Positions 17,504-25,227 of a stretch of 64,000 nt of DNA are shown in pieces. Under the pieces are notes generated by a model that ran no database searches, was not told where the DNA came from, and saw only the letters and a program-made list of their open reading frames with translations. The first letter of the stretch is position 1. Every line of letters starts with the position of its first letter. The DNA lies in assembly GCA_016711085.1 (NCBI GenBank), contig JADJTR010000002.1:496001-560000 (forward strand), read 5' to 3'. Source of the DNA: Phyllobacteriaceae bacterium (lineage in GTDB: Bacteria > Pseudomonadota > Alphaproteobacteria > Rhizobiales > Rhizobiaceae). The translations under genes were made by a program, and so were the position numbers.

Positions 17504-17680
17504 CGCTAGGGCGACGGGAAATGTGGCGCAACCTGAACGAACTGCCGATTGCAAACGACGTAGAAGGCCGATTAAGGACGGCGATCGGGATTGGCCGGCG
17601 ATCGCCCGCCCCTTGACGAACAAGGCGATGAGACGCCAGAACCATCGGCGGCGGGCCGCCGCCGCCAGGGGATTGCCGCG

Positions 17681-18124
17681 ATGACCAAGACCGTGATGCT
17701 GCTGAACGGACCGAACCTCAACCTGCTCGGCAAGCGGCAACCGGAAATCTACGGTCGCGAGACGCTGGCCGATGTCGAGGCGATGGCGAAAAAAGCCGCC
17801 GCCGCGCACGGGCTGGCGCTGCGCCCCCACCAGTCGAACGCCGAGCACCAGATCATCGACTGGATCCACGAGGCGCGCGAAACGGCCCAGGCGATCGTCA
17901 TCAATCCCGGCGCGTTCACTCACACGTCGATCGCCATCCTCGACGCCCTCAACGCTTTCGAGGGACCGGTTCTCGAGGTGCACATTTCCAACGTCCACAA
18001 GCGCGAAAGTTTCCGCCACCATTCCTATGTGTCGCTCAGGGCCGACGGCGTCATCGCCGGCTTCGGCGTGCAGGGTTATGTGCTGGCGATCGAGCGCATG
18101 GCGACGCTTTTGAAAAGGGGGTAG
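17681..18124 (+). CDS. aroQ: 3-dehydroquinate dehydratase, type II
   Basis: Third step of the shikimate pathway, cytoplasmic, dodecameric in the family. The 147-aa length is typical. The catalytic Tyr24 lies in the flexible lid (GKRQPEIYGRETL), the catalytic His in VLEVHISNVHKRESFRHHS, and the substrate loop is VINPGAFTHTSIAI. The start follows a GC-rich hairpin region after the Cas9-like gene. In many relatives aroQ is followed by accB; here a toxin-antitoxin pair follows on the other strand. Confidence 0.96.
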   Translation: MTKTVMLLNGPNLNLLGKRQPEIYGRETLADVEAMAKKAAAAHGLALRPHQSNAEHQIIDWIHEARETAQAIVINPGAFTHTSIAILDALNAFEGPVLEVHISNVHKRESFRHHSYVSLRADGVIAGFGVQGYVLAIERMATLLKRG

Positions 18125-18142
18125 GGGCGGGAAACCGGCCGG

Positions 18143-18523
18143 TCACCCGGCAAAGCGCGTATTGCCGCGCAGCCAGGCGTCGAGCGCGTCCTTGGCGAAG
18201 GTTCCGGCTTCGAGGTGGCGGTAAATGAAGTCGATGGCTTCTTCCTGCTCGCATACGAGATCAAGGCCGTTGAGGTCGAGAAAGATGTCCATGCAGGCGG
18301 AGCCGACCCGCTTGTTTCCGTCGACGAAGCCGTGGTTCATCGACAGGCTCTCCCACAACGCGGCCGCTTCCTCGATCAGGTCGGCATAGTAGCCCGTCTG
18401 CGGTCGAAGCAGCGCAGCTTCGATCAGGCCAAGGTCGCGCACGCCCGGCGACCCGCCAAAGGCAGCAATCAAATGCTCATGGATGTGCAGCGTCTCGCGC
18501 AGCGTGATGTAGCGAAACGGCAT
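18143..18523 (-). CDS. Doc/Fic-family toxin (death on curing)
   Basis: A 126-aa Fic-fold protein of the Doc type, expected to phosphorylate elongation factor Tu and stop translation. The family motif HxFxDGNKR is present as NHGFVDGNKRVGSACMDIFL, with the His, Asp and Lys-Arg all kept. The N-terminus (YITLRETLHIHEHLIAAFGG) and GLIEAALLRP fit Doc. It lies 2 bases after a Phd-like antitoxin gene, forming a complete phd-doc module. Confidence 0.92.
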   Translation of the reverse strand: MPFRYITLRETLHIHEHLIAAFGGSPGVRDLGLIEAALLRPQTGYYADLIEEAAALWESLSMNHGFVDGNKRVGSACMDIFLDLNGLDLVCEQEEAIDFIYRHLEAGTFAKDALDAWLRGNTRFAG

Positions 18524-18525
18524 GG

Positions 18526-18756
18526 CTATTTCGCCAGCGCCTCGTACACCCGGCCCCAGCGCTTCATGCTGCGTTCCAGCGACGTTTGAACGGCCTGATC
18601 GACGCCAGAGGCGCTGACGAGCTTCTCATACTCCTCAACGTTCAGAAGCACACGCAAGTCGCGCCCGTTCTTCTGGATCAGCACCGGCTCGGTGGCCGAC
18701 ATCTCAAGCAATTCGCCGAAGCGGTTCTTGGCTTCCGTGGCCTGCATGGTTTTCAT
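18526..18756 (-). CDS. Phd/YefM-family antitoxin
   Basis: A 76-aa antitoxin. The N-terminal Phd/YefM fold is clear (MKTMQATEAKNRFGELLEMS, VLIQKNGRDLRVLLNVEEYEKL), and the C-terminus would bind and block the Doc toxin. It is the first gene of the pair. The inverted repeat at 18780-18796, 23 bases upstream, is the probable autoregulatory operator. Confidence 0.9.
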   Translation of the reverse strand: MKTMQATEAKNRFGELLEMSATEPVLIQKNGRDLRVLLNVEEYEKLVSASGVDQAVQTSLERSMKRWGRVYEALAK

Positions 18757-18779
18757 GACGGTCTCCCACGACGGAACGA

Positions 18780-18796
18780 TTAGCTAAAATAGCCAA
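18780..18796. promoter_or_regulatory. Operator-like dyad upstream of phd-doc
   Basis: Arms TTAGCTA and TAGCCAA (one mismatch) are separated by AAA. This AT-rich dyad lies just before the antitoxin gene and is the likely Phd binding site. Confidence 0.5.
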
Positions 18797-18850
18797 TTTG
18801 GGCAGGATGGACAAGGGGGCGCACGGAGGGCGGAAACAGGACGAGAAACG

Positions 18851-19771
18851 TCACCCCCGCCCGATCTCGTTCAGGTCGAACGGCGTCGTCTGGTAGACCT
18901 GGTTGATCCAGTTGCCGAACAGCAGATGCGCGTGGCTGCGCCAGCGATTGAGCGGTTTCAGCGACGGGTCGTCCTTCGGGTAATAGTTGTGCGGCACCTC
19001 GATCGGCACACCCATGGCGACGTCGCGATCGTACTCCTCCTTCAGCGAGGTGGAATCGTATTCGACATGGTTGAACATATAGAGGCGGTTGCCGCGCGGC
19101 TCGCTCAGCATGCAGGGGCCGGTGTCGTCGCTCTCCATCAGCAGTTCCAGTCCCGAGCCCGGGGGAATGTCAGCGGCGCGCACCTCGGTCCAGCGCGACA
19201 CCGGCACGGAAAAATCGTCGGAGAAGCCGGCGAGATAAGGCGAGGCCGGCGCAAGGTTGCGATGGCGGTAGACGCCGAAAGCCTTTTTCTCCAGTGCGTG
19301 TTTCGGCACGCCGTGGAAATGGTACGCCGCCGCCATCGCGCCCCAGCAAATGAAGAAGGGCGAATGCACGTTGGTCGCCGTCCAGTCGAATATGCGGGTG
19401 AGTTCGCTCCAGTAGGTGACATCCTCGTAGGGCAGCAGCTCGATCGGCGCGCCAGTGACGATGAAGCCGTCGAATTTGCGGTCGGCCACGTCGGCCCAGG
19501 TCTCGTAGAAATTGATCAGGTGGTCCTCGGCGGTATTCTTCGATCTGTGTTCGCCGATGCGCACCAGCGTCAGTTCCACCTGCAAGGGAGAAGCGCCGAT
19601 GAGGCGGGCGATCTGAGTCTCGGTGCGGATCTTGTTCGGCATCAGATTGAGCAGGCCGATATGCAGCGGGCGAATGTCCTGGCGCAGCGCCGTCATCTCG
19701 TCCATCACCGCGACGCCCTCGCGCACCAGCACATCGCGGGCGGGCAACTGGTCGGGAATGCGGATCGGCAT
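18851..19771 (-). CDS. metA: Homoserine O-acyltransferase MetA (probably acetyltransferase)
   Basis: First committed step of methionine synthesis from homoserine, in the cytoplasm. The 306-aa protein carries the acyl-Cys142 (FFICWGAMAAAYHF) and the catalytic His in MFNHVEYDS. Residue 111 is Glu (TGAPIELLPYED); in this family Glu111 is associated with acetyl-CoA use and Gly111 with succinyl-CoA, so acetylation is predicted despite the common succinyltransferase label. Start ATG 19771 is used; an upstream in-frame ATG at 19789 falls in the leader. A SAM-II riboswitch and a terminator hairpin lie upstream. Confidence 0.95.
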   Translation of the reverse strand: MPIRIPDQLPARDVLVREGVAVMDEMTALRQDIRPLHIGLLNLMPNKIRTETQIARLIGASPLQVELTLVRIGEHRSKNTAEDHLINFYETWADVADRKFDGFIVTGAPIELLPYEDVTYWSELTRIFDWTATNVHSPFFICWGAMAAAYHFHGVPKHALEKKAFGVYRHRNLAPASPYLAGFSDDFSVPVSRWTEVRAADIPPGSGLELLMESDDTGPCMLSEPRGNRLYMFNHVEYDSTSLKEEYDRDVAMGVPIEVPHNYYPKDDPSLKPLNRWRSHAHLLFGNWINQVYQTTPFDLNEIGRG

Positions 19772-19783
19772 CGGGGTCGCTCC

Positions 19784-19818
19784 AAACAAAAGACCGGCAG
19801 CGCAATCGCTTGCCGGTC
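19784..19818 (-). terminator. Leader terminator between SAM-II riboswitch and metA
   Basis: On the minus strand a perfect 8-base stem (GACCGGCA / TGCCGGTC) with an 11-base loop is followed directly by TTTTGTTT, a classical intrinsic terminator. It lies 13 bases before the metA start and 24 bases after the riboswitch core, so it probably serves as a transcriptional expression platform. Confidence 0.7.
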
Positions 19819-19842
19819 CCCATGGGTTCGAAGCCCCTGCGG

Positions 19843-19898
19843 CCCTTTAGCGATTTTTTTAACGTGGCTGCAAGCCGGCCGGCCAAATCACCACGGGA
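19843..19898 (-). ncRNA. SAM-II riboswitch
   Basis: On the minus strand the leader contains the SAM-II consensus elements in order: CGTGGTGATTTGGCC, GGCTTGCAGCCACGTTAAA, and the pseudoknot strand CGCTAAAGGG. CGTGG pairs with CCACG to form P1, and the loop forms the H-type pseudoknot. This class is found upstream of metA/metX/metZ in alphaproteobacteria, which matches the metA context. Confidence 0.9.
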
Positions 19899-19957
19899 GA
19901 CAATCTAGGCGTTTCGTCCGGCGGCCGCAAGCGCCTGTCCGCCGGCGGCGCAACGCC

Positions 19958-20707
19958 TCAGGCGGCCGAAAGCTTGGCCAGCGTCGCCTCGTCGACCTCG
20001 AAATTGGCGTAGACGTTCTGCACGTCGTCGTCGTCCTCGAGGCGGTCGATCAGCTTCAACACGGACTCGGCCTTTTCCTCGTCGACCGGGGCCATGGTCA
20101 GCGGCTTGAACACGGTCTTGACGGTCTCCGCCTCGCCCAGCGCCTTTTCCAGCGCGGCCGAGACTTCGCCGATATTCTCGAAGGCGCAGATGACGACATG
20201 GCCGTCCTCGCCGGAGACGACATCGTCGGCGCCGGCGTCGAGCGCCGCCATCATCAGCGTGTCGGCGTCGCCGGCCTCAAGCTTGTAGGCGATTTCGCCG
20301 ACGCGGGAAAACATGAAACCGACCGAGCCGGTTTCGCCCAGCGCCCCGCCGGCCTTGGTGAAGGCGGCGCGGACATTCGACGCCGTGCGGTTTCGGTTGT
20401 CGGTCAACGCCTCGACGATGACGGCGACGCCGCCGGGGCCATAGCCCTCGTAGCGCACTTCCTCGTAGCTTTCGGTGTCGCCGCCGGCCGCCTTGTTGAC
20501 GGCGCGCTGGATGTTGTCCTTCGGCATCGACTCCGCCTTCGCCGCCTGGATGGCGAGGCGCAGGCGCGGGTTCATCGCCGGGTCGGGCGTGCCCATCTTG
20601 GCGGCCACGGTGATCTCGCGCGCGAGCTTGGAAAACAGCTTGGAGCGGACCGCGTCCTGGCGGCCCTTGCGGTGCATGATGTTCTTGAACTGGCTGTGAC
20701 CGGCCAT
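19958..20707 (-). CDS. yebC: YebC/PmpR-family (TACO1) protein
   Basis: A 249-aa member of the YebC family, which acts as a transcriptional regulator or, as recently proposed, a translation factor for proline-rich stretches. The hallmark N-terminus (MAGHSQFKNIMHRKGRQDAVRSKLF) and the blocks AVNKAAGG, YEGYGPGGVAVIVEALTDNRNRT and GSVGFMF are all present. It lies next to terC on the same strand. It is a housekeeping gene in alphaproteobacteria, often near ruvCAB; here it is far from ruvC. Confidence 0.95.
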   Translation of the reverse strand: MAGHSQFKNIMHRKGRQDAVRSKLFSKLAREITVAAKMGTPDPAMNPRLRLAIQAAKAESMPKDNIQRAVNKAAGGDTESYEEVRYEGYGPGGVAVIVEALTDNRNRTASNVRAAFTKAGGALGETGSVGFMFSRVGEIAYKLEAGDADTLMMAALDAGADDVVSGEDGHVVICAFENIGEVSAALEKALGEAETVKTVFKPLTMAPVDEEKAESVLKLIDRLEDDDDVQNVYANFEVDEATLAKLSAA

Positions 20708-20796
20708 GATTTTCTCCGGCGAAACAAACGCGCGTGGGCAATTGGATGGCGCGGCTTATAGGAAAAGCCGCGCCCTTCGTCCAGCCGGGCGCAAAA

Positions 20797-21543
20797 TCAG
20801 GCCTTTTGCGGTTTCTTTTTCGCCACGCGACGCCTGGACAGCATGTTCAGGCCTTCAACGAAGGCGGAAAATCCCATCGCCGCGTAAATGTAGCCCTTCG
20901 GCACGTGATAACCGAAGCCATCGGCAATCAGCGTCGTGCCGATCATCAAAAGGAAGCCGAGCGCCAGCATGACGATGGTCGGGTTGGCGGCGATGAAACG
21001 CGACAGCGGCTCGGCCGCCAGCATCATGGTCGCCACCGCCACCAGCACGGCAATGACCATGATGGCGATCTCGTCGGTCATGCCGACGGCGGTGATGATG
21101 GAATCGATGGAGAACACCAGATCGAGGAGCAGGATCTGGACCACCGCCGCGCCCATCGACATCGACACCGTCTCGGTGACGAAATCGCCTTCCGGGTGCG
21201 AGGGATCGACATTGTGGTGGATTTCCTTGGTCGCCTTCCAGACGAGGAACAGGCCGCCGGCAATCAGGATCATGTCGCGCCACGAGAAGGCGTGGCCGAA
21301 AGCGGTGAACACCGGCGCGGTCAGCGAGACGATGACGGCGATCGTCGACAACAGCGCGATGCGCATGACCAGCGCCGCCGAGATGCCGAGCCGGCGCGCC
21401 CGCTTCTGCTGCGCCCTGGGCAATTTGTTGGTGAGGATGGAAATGAAGATGAGGTTGTCGATGCCGAGCACGACTTCCATGACGATCAGCGTGGCGAGCG
21501 CGATCCATGCCGTCGGATCGGACAAGAAGGCGAAATAATCCAT
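20797..21543 (-). CDS. TerC family integral membrane protein
   Basis: A 248-aa inner-membrane protein with about seven helices. TerC signatures are EVVLGIDNLIFISILTNKLP in helix 1-2 and LLLDLVFSIDSIITAVGM in the middle, each with the conserved acidic residue thought to handle metal ions. The end (RRRVAKKKPQKA) is basic and cytoplasmic. TerC homologues are linked to tellurite resistance or to manganese export; the sequence does not say which applies. Confidence 0.92.
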   Translation of the reverse strand: MDYFAFLSDPTAWIALATLIVMEVVLGIDNLIFISILTNKLPRAQQKRARRLGISAALVMRIALLSTIAVIVSLTAPVFTAFGHAFSWRDMILIAGGLFLVWKATKEIHHNVDPSHPEGDFVTETVSMSMGAAVVQILLLDLVFSIDSIITAVGMTDEIAIMVIAVLVAVATMMLAAEPLSRFIAANPTIVMLALGFLLMIGTTLIADGFGYHVPKGYIYAAMGFSAFVEGLNMLSRRRVAKKKPQKA

Positions 21544-21634
21544 GATGTTCCCTCTAGCCCTGTTTTGAGGGATATGGGGCGCGAAGCGCGCCGTTCAACG
21601 CCCGCCGGCGATCTCGCCGGGGCGACAGCGCTGG

Positions 21635-22456
21635 TTACCACCAGCCCGGCACGGTCTCTTCGAGCCGGGGACCGAGGCGCAGCGGCGCGATTTTTTCGCA
21701 CAGGCCGGTGCGGTCGGAAATCTCCACCGCGACGCCCGACAGCGTCGCCGGGCCGGCGGCGGCCTCGAAGCGGCCCTTCGGAATGCGGGTCAGAAAGCGG
21801 TTGAGCGGTTCGTCCTTGACCATGCCGAGAGACGAATCGTAGTCGCCGCACATGCCGGCGTCGGAGAGATAGCCGGTGCCGCCGTTGAGAATCTGGTGGT
21901 CGGCGGTCGGGCAATGGGTGTGGGTGCCGACGACGAGCGAGGCGCGGCCGTCGACGAAATGGGCGAAGCAGATTTTCTCCGATGTCGCCTCGGCATGGAA
22001 ATCGACGACGACGGCGTCGGCCTGTTCGCCGAGCGGGCAGGCGGCCAGTTCGCGTTCGCCGGCGGCGAAGGGATCGTCGAGATCGGGATGCATGAAGACT
22101 CGGCCCATGACATTGGCGACGAGCACGCGTGCGCCGTTTTTCGCGATATAGAGGCCGGCGCCCTTGCCGGGCGTGCCGGCGGGGTAATTGGCCGGGCGCA
22201 GCATGCGGTCGGCGGCGGCGATGAACTCGATCGTCTCCTTCTGGTCGAAGACGTGGTTGCCGGTGGTCACCACATCGGCCCCGGCGGCAAGGGTGTCGCG
22301 ATAAATGTCCTCGGTGACGCCAAAACCGCCGGCGGCGTTCTCACCGTTGACGATGACGAAATCGAGGTGAAAATCGGCGATCAGGCCGGGCAGGCGCTGG
22401 ATCACCGCGGTGCGGCCGGTGCGCCCGACCATGTCGCCGAGAAAGAGCAATCTCAT
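21635..22456 (-). CDS. YmdB-like metallophosphoesterase (TIGR00282 family)
   Basis: A 273-aa calcineurin-fold phosphodiesterase. Metal ligands are visible in LLFLGDMVGRTGR, VIVNGENAAGGFG, TTGNHVFDQKE, VDFHAEATSEK and GTHTHCPTADHQIL. ATG 22456 is used since the domain begins there. It follows the 5-formyl-THF cyclo-ligase gene by 8 bases, the usual pairing in Rhizobiales. In Bacillus the homologue YmdB hydrolyses 2',3'-cyclic nucleotides; the role here is inferred from family only. Confidence 0.92.
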   Translation of the reverse strand: MRLLFLGDMVGRTGRTAVIQRLPGLIADFHLDFVIVNGENAAGGFGVTEDIYRDTLAAGADVVTTGNHVFDQKETIEFIAAADRMLRPANYPAGTPGKGAGLYIAKNGARVLVANVMGRVFMHPDLDDPFAAGERELAACPLGEQADAVVVDFHAEATSEKICFAHFVDGRASLVVGTHTHCPTADHQILNGGTGYLSDAGMCGDYDSSLGMVKDEPLNRFLTRIPKGRFEAAAGPATLSGVAVEISDRTGLCEKIAPLRLGPRLEETVPGWW

Positions 22457-22464
22457 CGGGCTAT

Positions 22465-23049
22465 CTATCCGCCAAGCGGGAATGCCCGCAAGCCGCTTTC
22501 GGTCAATATCGCGTGCAATCTGCGGTCGTGCGGTTCGGCCGGAACGGCGTCGACGCGCTGGCAATCGAAGGCGACGCCAATTGGCCGCAGCGGCCTGCCG
22601 GCCGCTTCGAGACGGGCGATGGCGCGGTCGTAATAGCCGCCGCCATAGCCGATGCGGTGGCCGTTCGCATCGAAGGCGGCAAGCGGAACCAGCATCAGCA
22701 TCGGGTCGAGCGCCTCGGCTTCGGGGCCGGGACCGACCGTGCCGAAGCCCATGTCGACCATCGGCGCGCCGCGCACCAGTTCGCGGAAAACGATGGTTTC
22801 CTTGTCGATGATCGCCGGCAGGCAGAGCCGCGCGCCCTGTTCGCGCAGCGCGAAAAGCAGCGGGCGGATATCCATTTCCGAACGCATCGGCCAGTAGCCG
22901 GAGACGACGGTTCCGGGCGCGACGGCGAGCGCGTCCGCCAGATCGGCGAGGCGGAGCGCCGCCTCGACGCGATAATCGAGCGCCAAAGCGTCGCGGCGGG
23001 CGAGGGCGTCGCGGCGGAGCCGTTTTTTGAGGAGTTTGGGATCGTCCAT
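22465..23049 (-). CDS. 5-formyltetrahydrofolate cyclo-ligase
   Basis: Converts 5-formyl-THF to 5,10-methenyl-THF with ATP in one-carbon metabolism. The 194-aa length fits. Family motifs are KKRLRRDALARR at the N-terminus for ATP and the C-terminal LVPLAAFDANGHRIGYGGGYYDR, followed by GVAFDCQRVDAVPAEPHDRRL. A 6S-like RNA lies upstream, the arrangement known from many proteobacteria, but a 31-base inverted-repeat element sits between them. Confidence 0.95.
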   Translation of the reverse strand: MDDPKLLKKRLRRDALARRDALALDYRVEAALRLADLADALAVAPGTVVSGYWPMRSEMDIRPLLFALREQGARLCLPAIIDKETIVFRELVRGAPMVDMGFGTVGPGPEAEALDPMLMLVPLAAFDANGHRIGYGGGYYDRAIARLEAAGRPLRPIGVAFDCQRVDAVPAEPHDRRLHAILTESGLRAFPLGG

Positions 23050-23063
23050 AATGCGTTATATCG

Positions 23064-23160
23064 GGGCTATTTCAGGGACAGTTTACTTAATTCCGGCGCG
23101 GAGCGCCTGTGGACGGAGAAGGCCTAAGGGGAATTAAGTAAACTGTCCCTGAAATAGCCC
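23064..23160. repeat. Palindromic mobile-type repeat (31-base perfect inverted repeats)
   Basis: Left arm 23064-23094 and right arm 23130-23160 are perfect reverse complements, each containing CAGTTTACTTAATTCC or its complement. The 35-base centre has its own small hairpin (GGCGC-GGA-GCGCC). The right end is flanked by a tandem copy of CCCTGAAATAG. The TTAAGTAAACTGTCCC core resembles dispersed palindromes I associate with IS200/RAYT-type transposases, so this looks like a non-autonomous element. No transposase gene is present here. Confidence 0.75.
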
Positions 23161-23169
23161 TGAAATAGC

Positions 23170-23320
23170 GATCCACACAACCGATGGAAAGTTCGATCCC
23201 GGGTGCCTACAGTGTAGGTGGGCGCCGTATGGCCCCTCCCACGGGAGAAGCCAGGGACAGCTCCCTGTTGGATCGATAAGGCCCCGGGGATATGTTATTC
23301 CTGTCGGGAAGCGCAGACCG
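23170..23320 (-). ncRNA. ssrS: 6S RNA (SsrS-like)
   Basis: On the minus strand the segment contains GGGGCCTTATCGATCC, CTGTCCCTGGCTTCTCCC, GGCGCCCACCTAC and GGGATCGAA. CGATCC pairs with GGATCG as a closing stem around internal hairpins (AGGGA/TCCCT, CTCCC/GGGAG, CCTAC/GTAGG), giving a long bulged rod. Sequence and position upstream of the cyclo-ligase gene match alphaproteobacterial 6S RNA as I recall it. The ends are approximate. Confidence 0.55.
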
Positions 23321-23460
23321 CCAAGGCCAATATAGGGTGGTTCGCGGCCGGTGGGTAGCGGCAATCGGAAAAGGCGGCGGGATTGATCCGTGCGTCGCAC
23401 GAGAGCCGGTATCGCCGGACGCTCCTGTCGCTCCCCGCCAAAGCCGCGAACGAGGCCCCC

Positions 23461-23877
23461 ATGTCCGAACAGGCCAGACCGAAACTCCTCGCCGGCGGCA
23501 ATCCGCAGATCGGCAAGGCCCATGGCGACGCACCGGTGCAGGCCTGGATCGCAGCCGCGCCGGGATGGCGAGGCGATGTCGGCCGCAGGCTCGATGCGCT
23601 GATCACCCAAACCGTTCCCGGCGCGGCGAAGGCGGTCAAATGGAATTCGCCTTTCTACGGGATGGAGGGGCGCGGCTGGTTCCTGTCGTTTCACGCCTTC
23701 GACAATTACCTGAAAGTGCTGTTTTTCAACGGCGCGGCGCTCGACCCGCCGCCGCCGGTGGCATCGAAGCAGAAGAAAGTGCGCTATCTGCATGTCGGAC
23801 CTGAGGGGCCGGCGGACGAAGCGCAATTCGTCGAGTGGGTGAGGCAGGCGAGCCGGCTGGACGGGGAAAAGATGTGA
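23461..23877 (+). CDS. DUF1801 domain protein
   Basis: A 138-aa YdhG/DUF1801-fold protein. Family features are AVKWNSPFYGMEGRGWFLSFHAFDNYLKVLFFNGAAL and the end EAQFVEWVRQASRL. ATG 23461 (MSEQARPKLLAGGN) is used because the upstream frame reads through the intergenic region. A second DUF1801 gene follows 19 bases later, a paralogous pair. The fold is related to frataxin-like/YjbR proteins; no function is established. Confidence 0.85.
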   Translation: MSEQARPKLLAGGNPQIGKAHGDAPVQAWIAAAPGWRGDVGRRLDALITQTVPGAAKAVKWNSPFYGMEGRGWFLSFHAFDNYLKVLFFNGAALDPPPPVASKQKKVRYLHVGPEGPADEAQFVEWVRQASRLDGEKM

Positions 23878-23896
23878 TGAAACCGGGAGAAAGGCG

Positions 23897-24280
23897 ATGA
23901 CCAACCCTGATCCGGCTGACGCTTCCGCTCTCCTTTCCGCCCGCATCGGCGACTTGAGCGACTGGCGCGGCGAGACGCTGGCGCGGGTGCGGGCGCTGAT
24001 CCGGGAGGCCGATCCCGACGCGGTCGAGACATGGAAATGGCGCGGCGTGCCGGTGTGGGAGAAGAACGGCATCATCTGCACCGGCGAGACCTACAAGACG
24101 ATCGTCAAGTTGACCTTCGCCAAAGGCGCGGCGCTGCCCGATCCCTCCAGCCTGTTCAATGCCTCGCTCGACGGCAATGTGCGGCGCGCCATCGACATCG
24201 CCGAGGGCCGCAGGCTCGACGAAACGGCCTTCGTGGCGCTGGTGCGGGCGGCGGCGGTGTTGAACGGCAGTCGGCAATAA
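23897..24280 (+). CDS. DUF1801 domain protein
   Basis: A 127-aa second DUF1801 protein. The core VETWKWRGVPVWEKNGIICTGETYKTIVKLTFAKGAAL parallels the upstream paralogue's VKWNSPFYGMEG...YLKVLFFNGAAL, so the two likely arose by duplication. Its end (LDETAFVALVRAAAVLN) is the usual helix. GGAGAAAGG precedes the ATG. Cytoplasmic; role unknown. Confidence 0.85.
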   Translation: MTNPDPADASALLSARIGDLSDWRGETLARVRALIREADPDAVETWKWRGVPVWEKNGIICTGETYKTIVKLTFAKGAALPDPSSLFNASLDGNVRRAIDIAEGRRLDETAFVALVRAAAVLNGSRQ

Positions 24281-24352
24281 GGCAGTAGGGCAGTCGGTCG
24301 GCCTTTCGAAGCTCGTCCCCGTTGCCGTATTGCCCTATTCCCTTACTGCCCT
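24274..24352. repeat. AGGGCAGT-type intergenic repeats, inverted
   Basis: The segment starting at 24281 (GGCAGTAGGGCAGT) and 24329-24352 (ATTGCCCTATTCCCTTACTGCCCT) carry the same short units in opposite orientation around the gap between the DUF1801 and MoxR genes. Similar units recur at 26704-26720 and 26834-26846. They look like short dispersed intergenic repeats with hairpin potential. Confidence 0.45.
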
Positions 24353-24381
24353 CATAGCTTTGCCCAAACAAGGACATTCCG

Positions 24382-25224
<843 letters not shown>

Positions 25225-25227
25225 GGT

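Noticed and set aside
15225..17690. Search by eye for a CRISPR array or cas1/cas2 next to the Cas9-like gene
   Set aside because: No set of regularly spaced repeats and no Cas1- or Cas2-like frame was found; the only repeats are local hairpins.
23190..23205. GTTCGATCCCGGG resembles a tRNA T-arm
   Set aside because: No acceptor stem, D-arm or anticodon arm can be placed around it; the surrounding pairing fits a 6S-type rod.
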